Below are positions 1 through 7,644 of a DNA stretch of 8,457 nt, piece by piece. The notes below the pieces were generated by a model that was not told the origin of the DNA, ran no database searches, and was given only the letters and a program-made list of their open reading frames with translations. The position numbers and the translations under genes are program-made. The stretch is from assembly GCA_025351675.1 (NCBI GenBank), contig JANXVK010000363.1, forward strand, positions 1-8,457. The letters are read 5' to 3'. The stretch comes from Rhizobacter sp. (GTDB lineage: Bacteria > Pseudomonadota > Gammaproteobacteria > Burkholderiales > Burkholderiaceae_C). Each line of letters begins with the position of its first letter. The first letter of the stretch is position 1.

Positions 1-810
1 TTGGGCAGCGGCGTCGGCCGGCGGCTTGCCGGCCGCCGCCGCGATGCCGGTCTTGACCTCGACCGCCTTGGCGAACATCGCCTCGGGACTGAAGCCGAAC
101 GAGGACATGACCATCAGGGCCATGAACGTCGCGCCGCCCAGCAGCAAAACGGCCTTGATGATCTGCACCCAGGTGGTCGCCGTCATCCCGCCGAAGAGCA
201 CGTACACCATCATCAGCGAGCCGACGAGCACGACCGCGATCCAGTATTCCAGCCCGAACAGCAGCTTGATCAACTGCCCCGCGCCGACCATCTGCGCGAT
301 CAGATAGAAGGCCACCACCACCAGCGTGCCGGAGGCCGCGAAGATACGCACCGGCGTCTGCGCGAAGCGGAAGGAAACAACGTCGGCGAAGGTGAACTTG
401 CCGAGATTCCGCAACCGCTCGGCGAGCAGGAAGGTCACGACCGGCCAGCCGACAAGAAAGCCGATCGAGAAGATCAGGCCATCGAAGCCGCCGACCATCA
501 CCGCCGCCGAGATGCCGAGGAACGATGCCGCCGACATGTAATCGCCGGCAATCGCGAGGCCGTTTTGGAACCCGGTGATGCCGCCGCCGCCGGTGTAAAA
601 GTCCGCTGCGGATTTTGTTTTGGCGGCCGCCCATTTGGTAACGCCGAAGGTGAACAGCACGAAAACGGCAAACATGCCGATCGCGGTCCAGTTGGTCGGC
701 TGCTTGTCGGTCTGACCGATATCGGCGCCGGCAGCCCAGACAGAGGCGGACACACCGAACAGCGCGGCCAGCGTGAGCAACTGGCGCAGGGAGAGGGGAA
801 AGCGGCTCAT
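1..810 (-). CDS. actP: Cation/acetate symporter ActP, N-terminal part (gene runs off the left edge)
   Basis: Sodium:solute symporter (SSS/SLC5 family) of the inner membrane that imports acetate and other short carboxylates with a cation. The 270 codons present begin with a signal-peptide-like segment (basic start, hydrophobic residues 11-24, likely cut near A26). Family-typical blocks follow: [11 protein letters not shown], then [20 protein letters not shown] and [20 protein letters not shown], then [20 protein letters not shown] and [18 protein letters not shown]. These match E. coli ActP nearly block for block. E. coli ActP is about 549 residues, so roughly half is missing past the edge. 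The last visible stretch is an Ala-rich loop ([14 protein letters not shown]), longer than in E. coli. The ATG at 810 overlaps the stop of the upstream DUF485 gene as ATGA, so translation is probably coupled. It is the last visible gene of an acs-DUF485-actP operon. Identification is secure; exact substrate range is inferred. Confidence 0.96.
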   Translation of the reverse strand, partial: MSRFPLSLRQLLTLAALFGVSASVWAAGADIGQTDKQPTNWTAIGMFAVFVLFTFGVTKWAAAKTKSAADFYTGGGGITGFQNGLAIAGDYMSAASFLGISAAVMVGGFDGLIFSIGFLVGWPVVTFLLAERLRNLGKFTFADVVSFRFAQTPVRIFAASGTLVVVAFYLIAQMVGAGQLIKLLFGLEYWIAVVLVGSLMMVYVLFGGMTATTWVQIIKAVLLLGGATFMALMVMSSFGFSPEAMFAKAVEVKTGIAAAAGKPPADAAAQ

Positions 811-1115
811 TTCAGCACCGCCTTGCTGATTTGTTCGGCCAGGTCGTCGTATTCGCGATTGGCGCGCCGTACGTAAATGGCGGTGATGATGATTGTGAAG
901 ATGATGACGCCGAAACCGATCGGCATGGCATACGTGGTCACGCCGTCGCCCAGCCGGGTGGCGAGCAACGGCTTGTTGAAGGCCACGAGCAGGACGAAGC
1001 CGTAGTAGACAACCATCATCGCCAATGTCAGCCGCAGGCCGAAGCTGGTGCGCTTGGCTTTCAGTTCCTTGTAACTCGGGTGGTTCGCGATGCGTAGGGT
1101 CAGGTCATTGTCCAT
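807..1115 (-). CDS. yjcH: DUF485 small inner-membrane protein (YjcH-like)
   Basis: A 102-residue protein of the DUF485 family, the conserved small partner encoded just before actP. It has a short cytoplasmic-looking N-terminus with the family signature [16 protein letters not shown] (residues 11-26), a first membrane helix at about 29-46, a loop, a second helix at about 63-82, and a charged tail ([20 protein letters not shown]). Its biochemical role is unknown; by association it may support ActP assembly or activity, which is inference. The start is supported by a GAGGAAA ribosome-binding site at 1121-1127, five bases before the ATG. It lies 50 bp after acs, with no terminator visible between, and overlaps actP by 4 bp. 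Length is normal for the family. Confidence 0.95.
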   Translation of the reverse strand: MDNDLTLRIANHPSYKELKAKRTSFGLRLTLAMMVVYYGFVLLVAFNKPLLATRLGDGVTTYAMPIGFGVIIFTIIITAIYVRRANREYDDLAEQISKAVLK

Positions 1116-1120
1116 GGGGG

Positions 1121-1127
1121 TTTCCTC
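1121..1127 (-). promoter_or_regulatory. Ribosome-binding site of the DUF485 gene
   Basis: GAGGAAA on the minus strand, five bases before the ATG at 1115. It fixes the start codon and shows that this gene has its own initiation signal, although it sits in the acs operon. Confidence 0.7.
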
Positions 1128-1165
1128 GTTGGACCTCGGGCGCCCTGCGGGCGAGTCGCCGGGAT

Positions 1166-3127
<1,962 letters not shown>

Positions 3128-3133
3128 GCACCT

Positions 3134-3139
3134 CTCCTC
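3134..3139 (-). promoter_or_regulatory. Ribosome-binding site that decides the acs start
   Basis: GAGGAG on the minus strand, six bases before the ATG at 3127. It supports the 653-residue acs product over the longer frame beginning at a TTG at 3187. Confidence 0.8.
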
Positions 3140-3189
3140 GAAGATTCCAGGTGGAAGGTCGGCTGAAGGCGCGTGTGCGTCTTTCAAGC

Positions 3190-3220
3190 TTCAGTGTGCC
3201 CCTTCCGGAAGGGCACTGAA
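3190..3220. promoter_or_regulatory. Imperfect 31-bp palindrome upstream of acs (candidate operator)
   Basis: Outer arms TTCAGTG (3190-3196) and CACTGAA (3214-3220) are exact reverse complements. Inside them CCC pairs with GGG, and the centre is the self-complementary TTCCGGAA. Left-arm bulges TG and C make the whole imperfect. There is no hairpin loop at the centre and no following T-run on either strand, so a dimeric protein-binding site is more likely than a terminator. It lies 63-93 bp upstream of the acs start codon, a suitable position for an operator or activator site. The binding protein is unknown. Confidence 0.4.
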
Positions 3221-3613
3221 TTCGCGAACTTCCCAATTGACTTTGGCACCCGTTCGCACTCCGAAATGACGCGTGGGTCAGCGGCGCGAGATGCGCACTG
3301 GCCGGTTTCAGGCGCTTGATCAGCGAAGATTCCTGCATGCTCAGGCGCGCCCACAAGCCGATGGCAAGCAGCACGAAGAGCAGCAGGCCGAGCGAGGCGG
3401 TGGTCTGGATCCGCTGGTATGGGAGCCGCGCCGGCCTGACGGCGCATGCTCGGCGACACCGGTCGCCACGCCCCCGCACTCGCCACCCGCAGGCGCACCG
3501 TGTAGCCAGCGCGAAGGCGAGCGGCGTGGCCACCAGCGCGCGCTCGGGGGGATCGGTGCGGGTTGAGTTCGGTGGGTCATTTGCCTTTCTCAGCAGCTGC
3601 ATCATGATGTGTC

Positions 3614-5434
3614 ATGCCCAACGCGTTCGACTTCTCGGCTTCGCCGTTCGACTGCCTCGACGCCAACGAACAGCGCATCGTGCGCGACAGCGTCGACATC
3701 GCCTACTTCCGCGCCGACGAGACGCTCCTCGACCCGGGCATCGAGCCGTCGCACCTCTTCGTCGTCATCAAGGGCCATGTCACGCAGCTCGACGGCGACG
3801 AGCCGGTAGCCACCTTTGGCCCGAGCGACTGTTTCGATGGCCGCTCGCTGGTGGCCGGCCGGGTCAGCAGTCGCTTCATCGCTGCCGAGGAGGTGGTGGC
3901 CTATCAACTGGAGAAGGCTGCCGTCAACGAGTTGATCTCTCGCAACGCCACCTTCGGCGCGCTGCTGTTCTCGGACCTGTCGATCAAGCTCGGTGCGCTA
4001 GCGCAGCGCCACAGCCAGCGCGAGATGCAGGCGCTGACGATGTCGCGCGTAGCCGAAGCCTTCCTGCGCCCGGCACAGGTGGTCGACGGCGGCACCGACA
4101 TCGTCGCTGTCGCCGCGGTGATGCAGGCCCAACATAGCAGCAGCGTGCTGGTGCGCGACAGCGAGCGGCTGGGCATCTTCACCAACACCGGCTTGCAGCG
4201 CGCCATCGTTGACGGCCGGCCGCTCGCGACGCTGCCGGTGCGCGAGTTGGCGACTTTCAAGCTGGTGACCATTTCACCCGAAGCGCCGCTGTTCGACGCG
4301 TTGGCGTTGATGATTGAGCATCAGGTGCACCGTCTGGTCGTCGCCGACGGCGAGCTCATCGTCGGGCTGCTGGAGCAGCTCGACCTGTTGAGCTTCCTGT
4401 CAAACCACTCGTATGTGATCGCCGTGCAGATCGCGCAGGCGCGTGACCTCGATGCACTGCGTTTGGCTGCGCAGCGCATCACCCGCTTCGTTGCCCTGCT
4501 TTATCGCGGCGGCACCAAGGTCAGCCAGATCGGCAAGCTGGTGCAGGCGCTGAACGCCAAGCTGTTCGAGCGCGCCTGGAAGCTGATTGCGTCACCGGCC
4601 CTGCTGGCCGACAGTTGCCTGTTTGTGATGGGCAGCGAAGGGCGCGGTGAACAATTGCTCAAAACCGACCAGGACAACGGCCTGATCGTTCGGGACGGCA
4701 CGGCAGTTGGCTCGGTCGAAGTGGAGCAGGCGTGCCAACGTTTCTCCGCCGCACTGCGCGACTTCGGCTACCCCGACTGCCCAGGCGGCATCATGGTGAG
4801 CAACCCGTCGTGGCGGCGCAGCGAAAGCGACTTCTCTGCCGCTGTGCGTCACTGGCTGCTGCGGCCCGAGCCCGAGGGACTGATGGCGTTGGCGATCTTC
4901 ATCGATGCGCATGCGGTGGCCGGCGATGCGACGCTGCTGGCGCGGGTGCGGGCCGAATCTGATGGGCTGGTCTCGGCCGATGATGCACTGCTCGGCCGCT
5001 TTGCCGCGGCGGTCGATTCGTTCCCCGATGAGTCCGCCGGATGGTGGAATCGGCTGCTGTTGATTGGCGAGCATGGCAAGCCGATGCTCGACCTGAAGAA
5101 AGGCGGCATCTTCCCGATCGTGCACGGCGTGCGAAGCCTGGCGCTTCGCGACCAGGTGCGAGCCACCGGCACGGTCACGCGGCTCGACGCGCTGGTGGCC
5201 GGGGGCCGCCTGCAGGCCGGTTTCGCGACCGACCTGGCCGACAGCCTGCACTTCCTGATGTCCCTCAAGCTCAGGGCCGGCCTCGCCGAACTGGACACAG
5301 GGCGACCCGCAAGCGGCGGCGTTGCGGCAGACCGGCTGAGCAGCCTGGAACGCGACCTTCTCAAGGACGCGCTCGCCGTGGTCAAGCGCTTCAAGGTCTT
5401 GGTGCGGCACCAGTTCCATCTGGAGGCGGCATAA
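3614..5434 (+). CDS. Cyclic-nucleotide-binding-like / CBS-pair / DUF294 nucleotidyltransferase-like protein
   Basis: A 606-residue cytoplasmic signalling-type protein. Domains in order: cyclic-nucleotide-binding-like fold at about 10-110; CBS pair at about 155-262; DUF294 putative nucleotidyltransferase at about 300-440; DUF294_C at about 460-600, containing LDLKKGGIFPIVHGVRSL near 492-509. The nucleotidyltransferase core is intact: G340-S341 and the metal-binding pair D352/D354 in KTDQDNG, as in GlnD-type enzymes. The phosphate cassette of the first domain is unusual: F74-D-G-R-S where binders have FGE, and SSRF (85-88) where binders have R(T/S)A, so cAMP binding is doubtful. CBS domains usually sense adenine nucleotides. 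An in-frame stop at 3605-3607 makes 3614 the first possible ATG; no clear Shine-Dalgarno sequence precedes it. It is divergent from acs and 11 bp before an exonuclease gene. Substrate and role are unknown; a link to acetate or energy status is inferred from location. Confidence 0.93.
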   Translation: MPNAFDFSASPFDCLDANEQRIVRDSVDIAYFRADETLLDPGIEPSHLFVVIKGHVTQLDGDEPVATFGPSDCFDGRSLVAGRVSSRFIAAEEVVAYQLEKAAVNELISRNATFGALLFSDLSIKLGALAQRHSQREMQALTMSRVAEAFLRPAQVVDGGTDIVAVAAVMQAQHSSSVLVRDSERLGIFTNTGLQRAIVDGRPLATLPVRELATFKLVTISPEAPLFDALALMIEHQVHRLVVADGELIVGLLEQLDLLSFLSNHSYVIAVQIAQARDLDALRLAAQRITRFVALLYRGGTKVSQIGKLVQALNAKLFERAWKLIASPALLADSCLFVMGSEGRGEQLLKTDQDNGLIVRDGTAVGSVEVEQACQRFSAALRDFGYPDCPGGIMVSNPSWRRSESDFSAAVRHWLLRPEPEGLMALAIFIDAHAVAGDATLLARVRAESDGLVSADDALLGRFAAAVDSFPDESAGWWNRLLLIGEHGKPMLDLKKGGIFPIVHGVRSLALRDQVRATGTVTRLDALVAGGRLQAGFATDLADSLHFLMSLKLRAGLAELDTGRPASGGVAADRLSSLERDLLKDALAVVKRFKVLVRHQFHLEAA

Positions 5435-5445
5435 CGCCGGCCGGT

Positions 5446-6084
5446 ATGCGCCCACGCTGGCTCGCTGCGGTGCACCGCGCCTGGATGCTTTATCACCTGG
5501 CCGACCCGAACTTTGCATTTCTCTATGAGCCGCCGCCGGATGGCGAATGGGTGGCGTTGGACTGCGAGTCCACCGGACTGGACGTGCAACGCGACCGGAT
5601 CATCTCGATTGGCGCGGTGCGCATCGTCGGCAACCTCCTGTTGACGAGTCAGCGGCTGGAGCTGCTGGTGCGCCCCGAACGTGCGCTGAACGCTGACAGC
5701 GTGCGGGTGCACAAACTGCGCGAGAGCGATGTTGCCTTGGGCATAGACCCAGCACAGGCGATGCGTCGGCTGCTCGAGTTCGTCGGCAGCCGCCCGCTTG
5801 TCGGCTATTTCCTCGAGTTCGACGTGGCCATGCTCAATCGCGAAATCTGGCCGCTGCTGGGCGTGCGCCTGCCGCAACCAAAGATCGAAGTCTCCGCGAT
5901 GTATTACGACTTCAAGAACCGCCAGTTGCCGGCGCACCAGCGCGGCGGCACCATCGACCTGCGCTTCGCGACCATGATGAACGCGCTCGATCTGCCGCTG
6001 CGCGGCGCACACGATGCGCTGAACGACGCGGTGATGGCTGGATTGGCGTTCATCAAGCTGCGCCGCCTGCTGGCGGCGGGCTGA
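5446..6084 (+). CDS. DEDDh-family 3'-5' exonuclease (DnaQ/RNase T-like)
   Basis: A 212-residue protein with an RNase T/DnaQ fold that would remove nucleotides from 3' ends using two metal ions. All catalytic positions are visible: D39 and E41 in ALDCESTGLD (ExoI), D126 in GYFLEFDVAMLNRE (ExoII), and H189 and D194 in AHDALNDAVM (ExoIII, with His four residues before Asp). It lacks DNA polymerase III alpha-binding or UvrC-like extensions, so it is a stand-alone nuclease and not clearly the replicative epsilon subunit. The N-terminus (RAWMLYHLADPNFAFLYEPP) is typical of the orphan exonucleases found beside CBS/DUF294 genes. The ATG at 5446 is 11 bp after the upstream stop; GGAGG at 5422-5426 is rather far away, so translation may be coupled. 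A second in-frame ATG 19 codons later would remove part of this N-terminal segment. DNA or RNA preference cannot be told from sequence. Confidence 0.93.
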   Translation: MRPRWLAAVHRAWMLYHLADPNFAFLYEPPPDGEWVALDCESTGLDVQRDRIISIGAVRIVGNLLLTSQRLELLVRPERALNADSVRVHKLRESDVALGIDPAQAMRRLLEFVGSRPLVGYFLEFDVAMLNREIWPLLGVRLPQPKIEVSAMYYDFKNRQLPAHQRGGTIDLRFATMMNALDLPLRGAHDALNDAVMAGLAFIKLRRLLAAG

Positions 6085-6101
6085 TGGCGGTTTCGCCGTC
6101 G
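6082..6101 (+). terminator. Hairpin directly after the exonuclease stop codon (weak terminator candidate)
   Basis: The segment folds as GATGGCG-GTTT-CGCCGTC, seven pairs including one G-U, with a GTTT loop, overlapping the TGA stop. A further hairpin, CGCCGCC-TGCT-GGCGGCG at 6061-6078, lies in the last codons of the gene. Neither is followed by a T-run, so intrinsic termination is uncertain; they may instead stabilise the 3' end of the transcript. Confidence 0.3.
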
Positions 6102-6148
6102 CCTTGCACGAGGTCCAGCATCTTCATATCCTGACAAAGAAGCCCATC

Positions 6149-6176
6149 GGGGGTGCGGACAAAATCTTGGATTGGG
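6149..6176. mobile_element. Probable outer end of the IS3-family remnant
   Basis: After the transposase stop, about 28 bp run to a G-rich block (GGGGGTGCGGACAAAATC from 6149). Short non-coding ends of this kind follow the transposase in IS3-type elements, so this may be the terminal repeat. The opposite end is missing, so neither the repeat nor a target duplication can be checked. The boundary is approximate. Confidence 0.35.
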
Positions 6177-6281
6177 TTATGCCGCCATGCCGAGGCTCTC
6201 TCGGTATTTGAGCGGGCTGAGAGAGCCAAGAGAGACCTTGATTCGCTTTTCGTTGTACCAGCGGATGCAGGAATCGAGCAC
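6177..6281 (-). pseudogene. IS3-family transposase (OrfB) C-terminal remnant
   Basis: The minus-strand frame ending in TAA at 6179-6177 encodes the characteristic end of an IS3-family DDE transposase: LDSCIRWYNEKRIKVSLG followed by SLSPLKYRESLGMAA. Only about 35 residues match. Upstream of this, the same frame reads into sequence I do not recognise as transposase, and no DDE catalytic core is present, so the element was cut off by deletion or recombination. The conserved glutamate of the DDE triad would lie before the retained part. The tail is close to the usual family ending, so decay at this end may be modest. It cannot be active. Confidence 0.75.
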
Positions 6282-6707
6282 CTGAACTGGATCCAGCGCG
6301 AGGGTGCGCACGCAGTCAGCTCGCTCTTGATTGACTTCCTCAATGGACTGTGAAAGCTTGTCGCGCCGTTGAGCGACTGCTTGGCGGTACGCGGCGAGAC
6401 GACTGCTCATGGCCGGCAGCGGGCGTACGAGGCCGCGCCAGCAAGCTGACTTTCGCAGCGTGGTCCCGGCAGGCCAAGGTCAGCTCGCGGCGATCACAAG
6501 GAGGACCCGGTACCGGCCAGAAGCGGACACTCATGACCGTCCGGTTCAGGCGTTCGAAGTCATCCCTCGCAACACCCAGCGGGGCACCGGTGCTTGCCCT
6601 GACTTGGTCGTCAACGACGTGCCGTTCGCCGAGTCGGAAGTCTTGCGTGAATGCCGACTCGCCCGGGGCAAGTGCCCAAGCTTCGGGCTGCGCCACGTCA
6701 GACGACA

Positions 6708-6722
6708 CCTTGTCCGACAAGG
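6708..6722. repeat. 15-bp perfect inverted repeat
   Basis: CCTTGTC and GACAAGG flank a single central base. With no loop it cannot form a normal hairpin, so it resembles a binding site for a dimeric regulator. It lies about 180 bp before the PfpI start, which is far for an operator of that gene, and it may be chance. Confidence 0.3.
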
Positions 6723-6889
6723 AGGTCAGCGGTTGTCGCCTTCCGCCTGCAGGAGGGTCGGACTAACGTTGCCTGTTGGTTGTCCGGGCACGTTGATGCG
6801 CCGTGACTTGTAGCGCCGCCATGGTTGGCTGACTCAACATCTCGTGCCGCCCCGCGTGACAACCGCGCCCGGCGGCTTCACCCCCCGAC

Positions 6890-6896
6890 AAGGAGA
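6890..6896 (+). promoter_or_regulatory. Ribosome-binding site of the PfpI-family gene
   Basis: AAGGAGA ending four bases before the ATG at 6901. It decides the start against the longer open frame that reaches back to 6844 and has no such signal. Confidence 0.75.
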
Positions 6897-6900
6897 AGAC

Positions 6901-7584
6901 ATGAACATCCTGATGGTCTTGAGCTCGCACGACAAGCTGGGCGACACCGGCCGCAAGACCGGTTTCTGGCTCGAGGAGTTCGCTGCGCCGTACTACGTTT
7001 TCACCGACGCCGGCGCGCAGGTCACGCTCGTCTCGCCCAAGGGTGGGCAGCCGCCGCTGGACCCGAAGAGCGACGAGCCCGACGCGCAGACCGACTCGAC
7101 GCGGCGCTTCAAGGCCGACGACGCGGCTCAGTCCGCGCTGGCGCACACCGACAAGCTCGCTGATGTCTCGGGGGACGGCTTCGATGCCGTCTTCTACCCG
7201 GGTGGTCACGGCCCCTTGTGGGACTTGGCGGAGGACAAGAACTCGATCCGCCTGATCGAGGCGATGATCGCCGCGGGCAAGCCGGTGGCCGCCGTCTGCC
7301 ACGCGCCGGCGGTGCTGCGCCAGGTCCGCGGGGGGGACGGCTCGCCTCTGGTCAAGGGCCGCAAGGTCACCGGCTTCACCAACAGCGAAGAGACGGCAGT
7401 GCAGTTGAGCGCCATCGTGCCTTTCCTCGTCGAGGACATGCTGATCGAGAAGGGCGGTCACTACAGCAAGGCGGCCGACTGGCAGCCGCATGTGGTGCGC
7501 GATGGGCTGCTGATCACCGGTCAGAACCCGGCTTCGTCCGAAGCCGCAGCCGTCTCGCTGCTGGACAAGCTCAAGCAGCGCTGA
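6901..7584 (+). CDS. DJ-1/PfpI (Hsp31-like) family protein, probable glyoxalase III / type 1 glutamine amidotransferase-like
   Basis: A 227-residue cytoplasmic protein of the DJ-1/PfpI superfamily. The nucleophile elbow is AAVCHAPAVL with C133, followed by H134. E26 in KTGFWLEE matches the conserved acidic residue next to the cysteine in Hsp31-type proteins. YPGGHGPLWDL, at about 100-110, is the usual loop over the active site. This Glu/Cys/His arrangement is that of the Hsp31 branch, whose members convert methylglyoxal to lactate without glutathione, and some of which act as chaperones or protein deglycases; which applies here is inference. A strong ribosome-binding site (6890-6896) supports this start. 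The gene is 60 bp before an aldehyde dehydrogenase on the same strand, which fits a role in reactive carbonyl handling. Length is normal and nothing is missing. Confidence 0.92.
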   Translation: MNILMVLSSHDKLGDTGRKTGFWLEEFAAPYYVFTDAGAQVTLVSPKGGQPPLDPKSDEPDAQTDSTRRFKADDAAQSALAHTDKLADVSGDGFDAVFYPGGHGPLWDLAEDKNSIRLIEAMIAAGKPVAAVCHAPAVLRQVRGGDGSPLVKGRKVTGFTNSEETAVQLSAIVPFLVEDMLIEKGGHYSKAADWQPHVVRDGLLITGQNPASSEAAAVSLLDKLKQR

Positions 7585-7597
7585 CGACAGACAGGCA

Positions 7598-7613
7598 CGC
7601 GGCCATTGCCGCG
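7598..7613 (+). repeat. GC-rich hairpin between the PfpI and aldehyde dehydrogenase genes
   Basis: CGCGGC-CATT-GCCGCG forms a six-pair stem with a four-base loop, 14 bp after the PfpI stop. No T-run follows, so it is not a clear intrinsic terminator; it could attenuate read-through or stabilise the upstream mRNA end. Confidence 0.3.
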
Positions 7614-7644
7614 GCCTCCCGCCACTCACACCAGAAAGCATCGC

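Larger units (their letters stand above)
3128..3613. promoter_or_regulatory. Divergent intergenic region between acs and the CBS/DUF294 gene
   Basis: About 490 bp between two divergent starts, which must hold the promoters for both transcription units. Apart from the acs ribosome-binding site I see a strong imperfect palindrome at 3190-3220 and a coding-like minus-strand stretch at about 3258-3500. I could not identify convincing -35/-10 hexamers or a properly spaced sigma-54 site. The region is long for a simple promoter pair, which leaves room for several operators or a decayed gene. Confidence 0.6.
6282..6900. other. About 600 bp with no convincing gene
   Basis: Several open frames cross this stretch on both strands (for example 6350-6766 plus and 6720-6340 minus), but their translations are rich in Arg, Ser and Pro, lack recognisable domains and have no good ribosome-binding site. 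Such frames are common by chance in GC-rich DNA. The interval holds a 15-bp inverted repeat at 6708-6722 and, at its right end, the leader of the PfpI gene. It probably includes sequence left from the rearrangement that truncated the IS3 element, plus the promoter of the downstream genes. Confidence 0.5.

Noticed and set aside
16..34. Inverted repeat GGCCGGC-GGCTT-GCCGGCC
   Set aside because: It falls in codons for an Ala/Gly/Pro-rich loop of ActP in GC-rich DNA. There is no T-run and it lies inside the gene, so it is most likely compositional.
1..876. Plus-strand open frame of 291 codons opposite actP
   Set aside because: The minus strand encodes ActP with clear family blocks; the plus-strand product is low-complexity and charged.
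3128..3187. Longer acs start at a TTG (3187)
   Set aside because: TTG codon without a ribosome-binding site, adding 20 residues that are not part of the family. The ATG at 3127 has GAGGAG at the right distance and gives the usual length.
3243..3259. Sigma-54-like box TTGGCACC...CGCA on the plus strand
   Set aside because: The -24 part is good, but the GC of the -12 part is one base too close and the TT before it is missing. It also faces away from acs and lies over 350 bp from the CBS gene.
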